Source: JAICLK01 sp963810525
GTDB lineage: Bacteria > Patescibacteriota > Saccharimonadia > Saccharimonadales > UBA4665
DNA length: 64,000 nucleotides
NCBI GenBank assembly: GCA_963810525.1
Contig: CAWENB010000003.1
Span: 310,001 to 374,000, forward strand
Direction: 5' to 3'
Made by a program: the position numbers and the translations under genes. The notes under the pieces are model-generated. The model did no database searches and was not told the origin of the DNA. It worked only from the letters and a program-made list of their open reading frames with translations. Shown here in pieces: positions 48,602-56,972 of the stretch; the stretch's first letter is position 1; every line of letters begins with the position of its first letter.

Positions 48602-51448
48602 TTAGTACGCATACCCCGACATAGACTCGCTTGTCCATTGCGAGCCGCTAGCCCAGGTATCCGGCAGCGTGGTCAGGTTGGCCTTGCTGCTAGAGATGCT
48701 GCCGGGGCCTGAGCCGCTTGCTTTGTCCCTGAAGCCGATATTGCCGTCGCCTTTGGGGGAAAGTATGGCTATCCAGTATTTCGTACCTGAGGTAATGTTC
48801 AATGCCGAAGGCAAGCTGACGTTATTCCAGGTGCCGTCTACTGGTGACGTTATGGTGCCCTGGCCTAAGAGCGTACCGGGAGCGTTATTGTTGTCCGTGT
48901 AGATGCCGACGGTAACGGCGCTGGCCGCACTGGTGGCGCCTAGGTAGACCGACAGATTCTGGGAGTTGCCCGATGAGGTGGCGGTGTATTGGAAGGCCTC
49001 GGCGGTACCGGATGAATCAGAGTCGGGATTGCTCTCGATATTGTTATCGCCGACGAGCGGGGTGGGGTTAGGCGGTACCTGTCCATTGGGGGTATAGGTC
49101 AGTGTCAGTGAGAACTCGGTATTGGTCAGGGTCGGGCTGGGGAACGTGTTCGGCCAGATGCCGAAGGTTTGGGCACCATAGGCACCGATACCCTGCTCTG
49201 CGTTGACGTAGTACAGTTCGTTCAGTCCGCTCTTGGTGGAGTTGGTGTTGTACATGAGCCAGTACTGGGTGTTGGGGGATAGGTTGGCGGTAATGGGTAA
49301 GGTATTCCAGCTGTTGGCGGTCAGGGTGCCGGTATTTGTTTGGGCGACCAGGGTACCGGGTTTGCCGTTGCTTTTGACGGTATAGATGGATAGCTGGTAC
49401 TGGTTATTGGGAGCGGAGTCAACATCACCGACATAGGCGGACATGGAGACGGCACTGCCGCCGACACTGCCGACGGTGAACTTGGTACCGTTCATGTTGT
49501 TGGCGTCGCCAGTGTCTTTATGGTCGCCCTGCTGATTGTAGCCGATGGTTTGGTTGGCGGCATTCACGGTGAGCGTGACACTCTGGGGACTACTCCAGTT
49601 ACCGGCAGCATCCTCGGCACGGACGTTGATAGTGTAGGTGCCTGGATTAAGGCTGGAGCCAAGACTAGCGGTTAGGGTGCCGGTGTTAGCGTTATAGGTC
49701 ATGGCGGTGCCGTTTCCCTGGCCGGGGTCATTACCAATGTAGTACTCACCCGCGGTGACGCCGGACAGGGCGTCAGTAGTGGACGCGGTAAGTGTCGTGG
49801 AGTTGCCCGCGGTTATAGTGCCTGAGGAGAGCGATGGGGCGCTGACGGTTGGCGGGGTCTGGTCTACGTTGACCGTCACGTTAACCGAAGCGGTATTACC
49901 GGCGTTGTCGGTGGCGTAACCAGTCAGGGTATAGGTGCCGTCAGTTGCTTCTGTCATCGGAGAGCTGCAGGAGGCGATGCCTGATCCGCCAGTATTGTCT
50001 GAGCAGTTGAAGGTGACGGTCACCGGACTGTTGTTCCAGCTTGCGCTGTTGGGTGACGGGGATAGTGTGTAGGTGATCGCAGGAGCGGTGCGGTCGACAA
50101 GGACACTGACACTATTGCTCGGGCTGCTTTCACCGGAACTATTGACGGCCGTGACGTCGTAGGTGTTGGTGCCTTCCGGGGCTGTCGTGTCGGTGTAGGA
50201 AGTCGTGGTGACATTACTGGCGACTTGGGTGTCGTTGCGGTAGACGTTGTAGCTGGTGGCGCCGGAGACGCTCGACCAGGAGAGAGCTGGGGACTGGTTG
50301 GTGGGGGTTGGGGCGGTTAGGTTGGTGGGAGGCGTTGGAGCGGATGAAAGCAGAGACAGCCGACCGATATTATTGACTGGCGAATCCTTGGGCCCCGGCT
50401 CGGTGAACCACAGAGCGCCGTCAGGGCCGGTGGTAATACCATACGGGTTCGAGTTTTGAGTAGGTGTTGCATACTCGGAGATGGAACCGTCGGTGCTAAT
50501 GCGACCTATTTTGTTTCCACCCAGCTCCGTGAACCACAGGGCGCCGTCAGGGCCGGTGGTAATACCGACGGGATTAGCCCCCTGGGTCGGAATGTCATAT
50601 TCGCTTAGCTGCCCGGATGTAGTCAGACGGCCAATGAACCCGTTGGCAGCTCCGACCAGAGAATCCGTGAACCACAGGGCGCCGTCAGGGCCGGTGGTGA
50701 TCGTTATGGGTTGAGAGCCCGTTATGTTTATAGGAAATTCGGTAAGCGAACCAGTTGTAGTCATCCGGTCAATCGTACTGTTCCAGGCGTCCGTGAGCCA
50801 CAGGGCGCCGTCAGGGCCGGTGGTAATTGAGGTAAAATCATGCGACTCCGCTCCATCAGAAATCGGATAGTTGGTAATCTGGCCCGAAGTAGTTATTCTG
50901 CCGATGGCAGGCTCGTATGAAGGGTATATAGGGGTGGAAGTAATTTCAGTCTCCGTGAACCACAGGGCGCCGTCAGGGCCGGTGGTAAGAGCCGTTCCGG
51001 TATTATAGTTGCTATCAAGGGGGTACAAAGTAATGGTACCGTCAGGCGTTATCTTACCGATCTCTCCCGTAGCAGTGCTGGTACGTTCAGCCAGATTGAA
51101 CCACACATTACCATCCGGACCGGTAACTAAATCATTCGTGAGACCAAAGTCCGCCTGGTCGGGAACCTGAAACATCGTTACGGATCCATCGGGTGTCATC
51201 CGGCCTATCTGGTTGTCGAAAAGGTCTTCAAACCATAAATTACCGTCAGATCCGGTCGTAATATCTGATAAAACCCAGCCATTCGGGTCAGGTACGTTGT
51301 ATTCAGTGATTGACGGGCTACCGTAAGCACTACTGACAGTTATAAAAGGAAATATGAGTGCACAAGCGGGTATAAGCAGCAGCGAAGTCTTTTTTATTTT
51401 TCTGAGTGCAATAACAAAATTACCATAGATACCTGCAAAGCCTATCAC
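48602..51448 (-). CDS. Large secreted beta-propeller protein (virginiamycin-B-lyase-like) with FN3 and Ig-like domains
   Basis: A 948-aa exported protein. Signal segment TSLLLIPACALIFPFITVSS (about 20-40). Seven TTGPDGALWFTE-type repeats at about 55-375 form a complete seven-bladed Vgb/streptogramin-lyase propeller. Then an FN3 domain (about 385-470; NLTAPTPTNQSPALSWSSVS), Ig-like repeats (VTFNCSDNTGGSGIASC, TASTTDALSGV) to about 660, and two paralogous C-terminal beta domains (YQLSIYTVKSNGKPGTLVAQ and VTVGIYTDNNNAPGTLLGQG). The start is GTG with GAGGGGGG upstream. It is probably an adhesin or surface scaffold rather than an antibiotic lyase. Confidence 0.82.
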   Translation of the reverse strand: MIGFAGIYGNFVIALRKIKKTSLLLIPACALIFPFITVSSAYGSPSITEYNVPDPNGWVLSDITTGSDGNLWFEDLFDNQIGRMTPDGSVTMFQVPDQADFGLTNDLVTGPDGNVWFNLAERTSTATGEIGKITPDGTITLYPLDSNYNTGTALTTGPDGALWFTETEITSTPIYPSYEPAIGRITTSGQITNYPISDGAESHDFTSITTGPDGALWLTDAWNSTIDRMTTTGSLTEFPINITGSQPITITTGPDGALWFTDSLVGAANGFIGRLTTSGQLSEYDIPTQGANPVGITTGPDGALWFTELGGNKIGRISTDGSISEYATPTQNSNPYGITTGPDGALWFTEPGPKDSPVNNIGRLSLLSSAPTPPTNLTAPTPTNQSPALSWSSVSGATSYNVYRNDTQVASNVTTTSYTDTTAPEGTNTYDVTAVNSSGESSPSNSVSVLVDRTAPAITYTLSPSPNSASWNNSPVTVTFNCSDNTGGSGIASCSSPMTEATDGTYTLTGYATDNAGNTASVNVTVNVDQTPPTVSAPSLSSGTITAGNSTTLTASTTDALSGVTAGEYYIGNDPGQGNGTAMTYNANTGTLTASLGSSLNPGTYTINVRAEDAAGNWSSPQSVTLTVNAANQTIGYNQQGDHKDTGDANNMNGTKFTVGSVGGSAVSMSAYVGDVDSAPNNQYQLSIYTVKSNGKPGTLVAQTNTGTLTANSWNTLPITANLSPNTQYWLMYNTNSTKSGLNELYYVNAEQGIGAYGAQTFGIWPNTFPSPTLTNTEFSLTLTYTPNGQVPPNPTPLVGDNNIESNPDSDSSGTAEAFQYTATSSGNSQNLSVYLGATSAASAVTVGIYTDNNNAPGTLLGQGTITSPVDGTWNNVSLPSALNITSGTKYWIAILSPKGDGNIGFRDKASGSGPGSISSSKANLTTLPDTWASGSQWTSESMSGYAY
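50408..50985 (-). repeat. Nearly identical 30-bp DNA repeats encoding propeller blades
   Basis: A block reading CCACAGGGCGCCGTCAGGGC then CGGTGGTA recurs five times (near 50408, 50532, 50678, 50800 and 50958), almost without silent changes, inside the 948-aa gene. Other blades of the same gene (51100-51290) differ. Confidence 0.7.
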
Positions 51449-51610
51449 TCAACCCCCCTCGTGAGATTCCCTCACCTAAATTTCTTTAAGCATTGACATT
51501 CACTAACACGCTCATTGTAGCATGCTGAATTCTAGGTTGTTCATTGCTAAGGTCCTCCGGCCTCAAGCATAAGTAATATGCTATGATTTGACTAAGGAGT
51601 ATCGTGGCAC
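51449..51610. other. Divergent promoter region of two propeller genes
   Basis: AT-rich. AAGGAG at about 51594-51599 is the ribosome binding site of the plus-strand gene; TATGAT near 51585 is a possible -10. Confidence 0.45.
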
Positions 51611-53743
51611 ATGCCCCTGAGTAATTTTTCCGCGAAACGTCCATTGTTTCTGCTGGTCCTCGGCACCCTGATTTCGTTGCTTTCGCTCGTTCCGGTCGGC
51701 ATTGCCCGGGCGACCGCCCCGTATAAAGCCAGCAGCGTCCTTGGGCAGACGGACTTTACGGGTAATAGCCAGTACGGCAGTTCGGGTTCGCCTGGCTCGG
51801 CCGGCCTTTATTTTCCCTCCGGCACGGTCGTCGACCCGGTGAATCACCGGCTGTTCGTGTCGGACACCGATTCAAACCGCGTGCTGGTATATAACCTGTC
51901 CAAAACCAATCAAATCTCCGGTACTTCGGCCGCCGACGTGCTCGGGCAGACGGACTTCACGAGCACCGGCGGCGCCGATACGGCGACCGGGCTTTGGGCT
52001 CCCGGCCAGCTGGCTCTTGATCCGACGCGGCAACTATTGTTCGTTACCGACACCGATAATGACCGGATTATGATTTTCAAGGTGGCGCCGTCAACTATCA
52101 GCGACGGCGAAGCCGCGGCCTACGTCATCGGGCAGACGGACTTCACGACCGACGATTACTGGGATCTCGGCGCCGCGACGCTCGAACTACCCCAAGGGGT
52201 TGCCTACGACGCGGCCAACCAGCGGTTATTCGTCTCGGATATCGGCGGCTACCGGGTATTGGCCTATGACGTCAGCAGCATTACTAACGGCATGCCGGCC
52301 ACGAATGTCTTAGGCCAACCCGACATGGTAACCGATGCGGGCGACGGCAGCTTTAGCAGCAACCAGTTCAGCTATCCCTGCCAGCTGGCCTATGATCCGA
52401 ATGCCGACCGGCTCTACGTCGTTGACCAGGGAAGCATTACTTCCAGGGTACTGGCGTTTAATACGGCAACCATCACCAACGGCGAAGACGCCGCCTACGT
52501 GCTCGGGCAGCCGGACTTCACCACGCAGCTTACCGGGGAGACTGTCACGGCGCAGTACTTCGACAACGCGTGGGGTATCGCGTTCGATCCGCTCGATAAC
52601 CGGTTGTTAGTCGGCGACGGTTTCGGCCGCATACTCTTCTTCGACACCACCGCCCTCAGCAATTATCCGTCGGCGTTCGCGGAGCTGGGCCAGGCAGACC
52701 TGACGTCGACGAACGTCTTCGATACGCCTTCCCCGGCGACGTCAGAAACGGAAGTATTGCAGGCCGAGGGGCTCTCGATCGACCCGGCCAGCGGCGACGT
52801 CTTCGAATCCGACGCCTACAATAACCGGGTGACCGAGTGGGACATAGCCCACATTACCACCACCAGCTTGCCTGACGCGACGACCGGTCAAGCATATACG
52901 GCATCAGTTGCCGCCGAAGGCCAGCAAGGCACAACCACGTTCGACCTTTCCAGCGGATATCTGCCGCCCGGTGTCTCGATGGGCACGAACGGCGCGATCA
53001 GCGGCACACCGACAAAAGCCGGGACCTACAACTTTACCGTGCAGGTCAGTGATGACAATAGTCCCACCGGCGTGTTTACGAATAGTCAGTCATTGTCCAT
53101 CACGGTCGGCAGCCCCCAAACGCCCGTGACTCCGCCCGTCGACCATCAAAAAAAATCGGCGCCGGCCCCCGCCCCGCACACGACAACGAGCACCCCGACG
53201 CTACCGGTCCCTACCAGCACGCCGACTGTTGCGCGAGCGCTCACGCCGACGGTTACCTTAAATACCCAGTCGTCCTTTACGGTCGGCGGAACCGTCCAGA
53301 TTATGTCAGCCGGCCAAGCCGTGGCTTTCGAATTGCCTGATACCGCTCCGTCTAGCGACGTCTCGTCAACCGTACACCACGCCACGGTCAATGCTATCGG
53401 CAGTAACTACGTCGATATGACCATCGCCTCCAATCCGATTCATTTCAAACTGTACCTCGGGCAGACTCACCTGGTCGACGTTAACGGCGCTCCTACGAAC
53501 AACTTACAGGTTACGTTGGTCTCGATCGAACACGGCCAAGCTAAATTGCTCTTCAAATTACTGGGCGTGCACTCCCCCGTGCACCTGGCACACGTCGCCG
53601 CCCTTCCCCGTACACCCCAAACGTCCCACACAGACGTTTATCGGTGGCTCGGCATTGGTTGTATCGTAACGGCCGTGGCCGTGGCTGTCGGCACCTGGTG
53701 GATGCTGATGCGCAGGCGCCCGGAAAACATACCGAAGCCGTAA
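51611..53743 (+). CDS. Secreted NHL-repeat protein with Ig-like domain and C-terminal anchor
   Basis: A 710-aa protein. Signal segment LFLLVLGTLISLLSLVPVGI. Six repeats of the V-L-G-Q-(T/P)-D-F type (about 40-400), each followed by an RLFVSDTDSNRVLVY-like strand, form an NHL propeller. A putative Ig domain (ISGTPTKAGTYNFTVQVSDD, about 450-490) and a Pro/Thr linker follow. The C-terminus reads LPRTPQTS, then a membrane helix (LGIGCIVTAVAVAVGTWWML) and a basic tail, the layout of a sortase-type signal, although the fifth residue is Pro instead of Gly. Surface-anchored; function unknown. Confidence 0.78.
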   Translation: MPLSNFSAKRPLFLLVLGTLISLLSLVPVGIARATAPYKASSVLGQTDFTGNSQYGSSGSPGSAGLYFPSGTVVDPVNHRLFVSDTDSNRVLVYNLSKTNQISGTSAADVLGQTDFTSTGGADTATGLWAPGQLALDPTRQLLFVTDTDNDRIMIFKVAPSTISDGEAAAYVIGQTDFTTDDYWDLGAATLELPQGVAYDAANQRLFVSDIGGYRVLAYDVSSITNGMPATNVLGQPDMVTDAGDGSFSSNQFSYPCQLAYDPNADRLYVVDQGSITSRVLAFNTATITNGEDAAYVLGQPDFTTQLTGETVTAQYFDNAWGIAFDPLDNRLLVGDGFGRILFFDTTALSNYPSAFAELGQADLTSTNVFDTPSPATSETEVLQAEGLSIDPASGDVFESDAYNNRVTEWDIAHITTTSLPDATTGQAYTASVAAEGQQGTTTFDLSSGYLPPGVSMGTNGAISGTPTKAGTYNFTVQVSDDNSPTGVFTNSQSLSITVGSPQTPVTPPVDHQKKSAPAPAPHTTTSTPTLPVPTSTPTVARALTPTVTLNTQSSFTVGGTVQIMSAGQAVAFELPDTAPSSDVSSTVHHATVNAIGSNYVDMTIASNPIHFKLYLGQTHLVDVNGAPTNNLQVTLVSIEHGQAKLLFKLLGVHSPVHLAHVAALPRTPQTSHTDVYRWLGIGCIVTAVAVAVGTWWMLMRRRPENIPKP

Positions 53744-53868
53744 CAGCACCGCTAAGCTTACTACTGCGGCGGTCCTTTTTTCGCCCGATTCATAGCCCGT
53801 CGCCTAAGCCAGCTGATCGAGGAATAGCGGAGGTGCTCATGAGCGGCGGCTTATCGGGCCGGCACGCA

Positions 53869-55254
53869 CTACTTATCCCGAAAGGCAGCCAGCAACTCCG
53901 CATGATCTTCCGGAGCCACGGCCGGCAAGGCCGTGGCTGCGCGGAGGCCAAGCAGGGCATGCTTGTTATCGAGGCCCTGCACTCTGTGGTATATCTGCGT
54001 TTTCGGCTCGACGCGGAACTGTCTGAGCTTGGCATTGATCGCCGGGACATCAACGAATCCAATCTTGGGCTTGTAGGCGCAGATACGCAGGAGCCTGGCC
54101 ATCAGCTCGTGGCTTGTTTGCAGCGTACCGTCTGATCCTAGCTCCAGCGCATGGGTGAAAAGCACGTTAACTTCGGGATAGTACCCGTCCGCGAACGGTC
54201 TGCCGGTAAGCGCGCTCAATACCTGGTCTTGATGTTCGTCATCGACATTGTCCAAGACGTACTGCTGCCCCTCCGGCAAGGCCCACGGCGGCACGGCGCA
54301 GGTTTCGATCACTCGGCGTAGATGTAAGTCATGTTCCTTGGTGTAGCCCTTGAGCGGCGTAACTTGCAGCATCGTCACCGTAAATACGCGGCTTCGTTCA
54401 TCATCGGTCGTGTGTTCCGCGTAGCGCAGCCCGCCGTCGAGAAAACGCACCCCGTTGTCATAGTCGGGACCGTCGTAACTGTGGATACCGCGATACTCGA
54501 CCCGCCCCGGCATGACGCGCACGTTATCCTCACGTTGGGAGCCGAACTTCAGATTGCGATGCGACCGCGGAAAGCGCGCCGGATTCAACAGCCCTCCCTC
54601 AAGGTAAACCCGCCGTAGCCCCGCAACGGCCGCCAGGTACGGTTCAAGCTCCTCCATGTTCCCGAGCACCGGCGCGTCCTCCAGATAGCTGCTCCCGTTT
54701 ATATGCTGTGATGCTAAAAAGGCCAAGTGGCCTTCGGCTGTAGCGATATGGGCGGCGGCAGCCAGTAGCTCGCGCCGTCGCTGCTCAAAAAGCTGGCGAG
54801 GGGCCGGTGACAGCCGCAGCTCGCTGACGTCGTCCTTATCATACCAACCTTGCTGGCGTCTGCCGGGACCTCTAAATTCAAGCCGTCCGCCACCTTGCGT
54901 TATGGCCGCGTAGCCCAGCCCCAATGGATAGGCCGGGTAGGTCAAACAAGGCTCCGACAGCGCGGCGTACATTCTGTAGTTCACGACGTCCATCGGCGCG
55001 ACGTCCGCATCCACGTATGCGAGCCAGCGGTCACGAGTCGCCGCTTCTTCATCAGACGCCGGGCGCAGCGAACCGTATGTCGAGCGCATTTCTGCGGCTG
55101 CACCACTAATCGGACTTGGCTTGCCGAGCTCAAGGCCGTCATTAAGCAACGTATAACCGCGTCCACGGGCTTGCTCCGCAATGCTGCTGGCCGGCTCCGC
55201 AAAAACCATTTCAAACTCACCGCCTAAAGCTGTACGGATAGACGAATCAGTCAT
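53869..55254 (-). CDS. Unknown protein with glutamine-synthetase-fold-like motifs, 461 aa
   Basis: Soluble, no signal peptide. Motifs occur in the order seen in carboxylate-amine ligases: LGGEFEMVF (E-x-E strand) at residues 10-18, GGGRLEFRGPG near 119, SQHINGSSYLED near 182 (compare H-x-N/H-x-S in glutamine synthetases), LLNPARFPRSHRNLKFGSQR near 228, and VMPGRVEYRG near 255 (compare R-x-E-x-R). This suggests an ATP-dependent ligase such as a GCS2/amidoligase relative, but overall similarity to a named family was not established. GATAAT lies 6 nt before the ATG, no Shine-Dalgarno site. It diverges from the 484-aa gene. Confidence 0.6.
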   Translation of the reverse strand: MTDSSIRTALGGEFEMVFAEPASSIAEQARGRGYTLLNDGLELGKPSPISGAAAEMRSTYGSLRPASDEEAATRDRWLAYVDADVAPMDVVNYRMYAALSEPCLTYPAYPLGLGYAAITQGGGRLEFRGPGRRQQGWYDKDDVSELRLSPAPRQLFEQRRRELLAAAAHIATAEGHLAFLASQHINGSSYLEDAPVLGNMEELEPYLAAVAGLRRVYLEGGLLNPARFPRSHRNLKFGSQREDNVRVMPGRVEYRGIHSYDGPDYDNGVRFLDGGLRYAEHTTDDERSRVFTVTMLQVTPLKGYTKEHDLHLRRVIETCAVPPWALPEGQQYVLDNVDDEHQDQVLSALTGRPFADGYYPEVNVLFTHALELGSDGTLQTSHELMARLLRICAYKPKIGFVDVPAINAKLRQFRVEPKTQIYHRVQGLDNKHALLGLRAATALPAVAPEDHAELLAAFRDK

Positions 55255-55260
55255 ACATAT

Positions 55261-55336
55261 ATTATCTCATCTTTCCTGCTTCTTATCAACTATCAGCGGT
55301 CTCGCCGTTGCTTTAATACTATATATATTATATAAT
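55261..55336. promoter_or_regulatory. Divergent promoters of the 461-aa and 484-aa genes
   Basis: Minus strand: GATAAT at 55261-55266, 6 nt before ATG at 55254. Plus strand: TATAAT at 55331-55336, 8 nt before ATG at 55345. Both predict leaderless or nearly leaderless mRNAs, and the 90-bp shared region suggests joint control. Confidence 0.55.
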
Positions 55337-55344
55337 AACTCTAT

Positions 55345-56799
55345 ATGTTTGCCGAATCCCTACGCGAACCAACCGATGATCCGATGCATCCGGCGGTTTT
55401 AAAAAAGCTGCTCGGTGCGCAGCTGGCTCATTCCCGGCACGACCTGGCCGCCGAACTGCTGCTGGTGCTCGATACTGCTCCTGAGCCGTATAGCGATATC
55501 GATGTAGCCCAGGCGGCACTCGACCGTCTCAACGGTCAGGCGGCCACGACCGCCGATAAGGCACATCCCGACGTCGCAGACGATGTCGCCGACCACTACC
55601 CAGATAGTTACCTTCTGAACGGTCCGCCGACACCCCGGCGCTACATGCGCGCTAACGGTTTGCCGGGGGCGGCGAGGCTACGATTAAACGACGCCCACGA
55701 AGAAGTTATCGCCCAATCTAAAGTCAACCTGCGCGCCGAACTCGACACCGACAGACGATCCGGCAGTCACGTAGATCACGGGGTGACTCTTGACAGCACG
55801 CAGGTGGCGCTGCCGGTTGTAAAACAACGGATCGCCGACCGCATCGAGACCGCAGCGGCAACGATCCAGGAGCTGCTGCCCCGGACCCGGACGCGGATTC
55901 TGGCGAGCAGATTACTTTCGGGAGCGGGGATAGACCTGCATCCCATGCCGTTGCACGAGATTGGCGGTGCCAGTGCGGCGAACCTAAACCGGGCGTTCGG
56001 CGAACTTATCGCAGTATTCGGCAGCCTGGCACGGGGGCACGATCTCATAGTCGAAGGTCTGGTAGAACACCTAAAGCCCACGCTCGATGCGACGGTGCGC
56101 GGAAACTTGAGGCACCGCTACGAACGAATCGCCACGGTCCATGCCAACGAAGTGCTGCCTGATTTATTGGAATTAGCGTACGACGCAGCGGCGTACGACC
56201 AGGCTGAAACGGCGCAGATCGGGGCTGCTTCGGATCAGGGGATACCGGCCGAGACCGAACCGGGTGACGCCGGCACCGCCGAAACCGAAGCCGAAGCGGT
56301 GACGGAACCAAAGCGTCGCGTTATCGGAGCGCTGGATTCGCCTTTCGAATGGGCGCCGGGCCGGGAAGTGGCCGTCTCGATCGCGGAACGCGACGGCGTA
56401 GCGGTACTGTACTGTCAGGCACTTGCCGACACCGCCACCAAAATTAGCGGCCGGTTGCGCAGCTCATCCAGAGATTATGCCGACTTATTCGATGCATTGT
56501 GGAGTCGTACCATCAACCTGCAACTCGCCCGGGTGCATGGTGCAAACGGGTATCGGAGTATCGTGGTCGGCATTACGAGCTCCCAGTTCAGTGAGCTTGA
56601 AGTCCATAAATTTGGTAATATCGGGCCTAACGCCAAGCGTATTTACTATCTGGCAACAACGGTTAAAAAGTTTACCGCAGTTGCTGAACTTGCCGACGCA
56701 TCCGGCGTTAATCCGGATACACCGTTGATGATTCTCGTAGGCGAGACCGATAAGAAGTATCAGCCCGCATTGCTGAGAAACTTCGGGAGCACCTATTAG
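55345..56799 (+). CDS. Large soluble protein of unknown function, 484 aa
   Basis: No signal peptide or membrane helix. Residues 1-290 are helical (ALDRLNGQAATTADKAHPDV; ATIQELLPRTRTRILASRLL); an acidic Glu/Thr/Ala linker occupies about 291-325; a C-terminal alpha/beta domain follows with FEWAPGREVAVSIAERDGVA, INLQLARVHGANGYRSIVVG and MILVGETDKKYQPALLRNFG. I do not recognise a family. It shares the promoter motif ATTATATAATA with the 475-aa gene at 36541-37968 and is divergent from the GS-fold-like gene. Confidence 0.65.
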   Translation: MFAESLREPTDDPMHPAVLKKLLGAQLAHSRHDLAAELLLVLDTAPEPYSDIDVAQAALDRLNGQAATTADKAHPDVADDVADHYPDSYLLNGPPTPRRYMRANGLPGAARLRLNDAHEEVIAQSKVNLRAELDTDRRSGSHVDHGVTLDSTQVALPVVKQRIADRIETAAATIQELLPRTRTRILASRLLSGAGIDLHPMPLHEIGGASAANLNRAFGELIAVFGSLARGHDLIVEGLVEHLKPTLDATVRGNLRHRYERIATVHANEVLPDLLELAYDAAAYDQAETAQIGAASDQGIPAETEPGDAGTAETEAEAVTEPKRRVIGALDSPFEWAPGREVAVSIAERDGVAVLYCQALADTATKISGRLRSSSRDYADLFDALWSRTINLQLARVHGANGYRSIVVGITSSQFSELEVHKFGNIGPNAKRIYYLATTVKKFTAVAELADASGVNPDTPLMILVGETDKKYQPALLRNFGSTY

Positions 56800-56802
56800 C
56801 GC

Positions 56803-56824
56803 GGTATGTGCTTTCCCGCATACC
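56803..56824 (+). terminator. Short stem-loop after the 484-aa gene
   Basis: GGTATGTG pairs with CGCATACC across a 6-nt loop, 3 nt after the stop codon. No T-run follows. Confidence 0.4.
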
Positions 56825-56972
56825 CAAAAGGGCTACGGCCCCGAAACGACAAATCCCCGAACATAGCCGCGATACCTTAAGCATTAATTTCCTAAAGCAG
56901 CTTATGCTTTTCTGATGATCAATGATATAGTTTAGATAAATTGGAACTAAAAACGCTTAAGTAAAGTCCGCC

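Noticed and set aside
53644..54135. Plus-strand open frame of 163 codons overlapping two genes
   Set aside because: It overlaps the 3' ends of the NHL protein gene and the GS-fold-like gene, has no ribosome binding site or promoter, and shows no domain.
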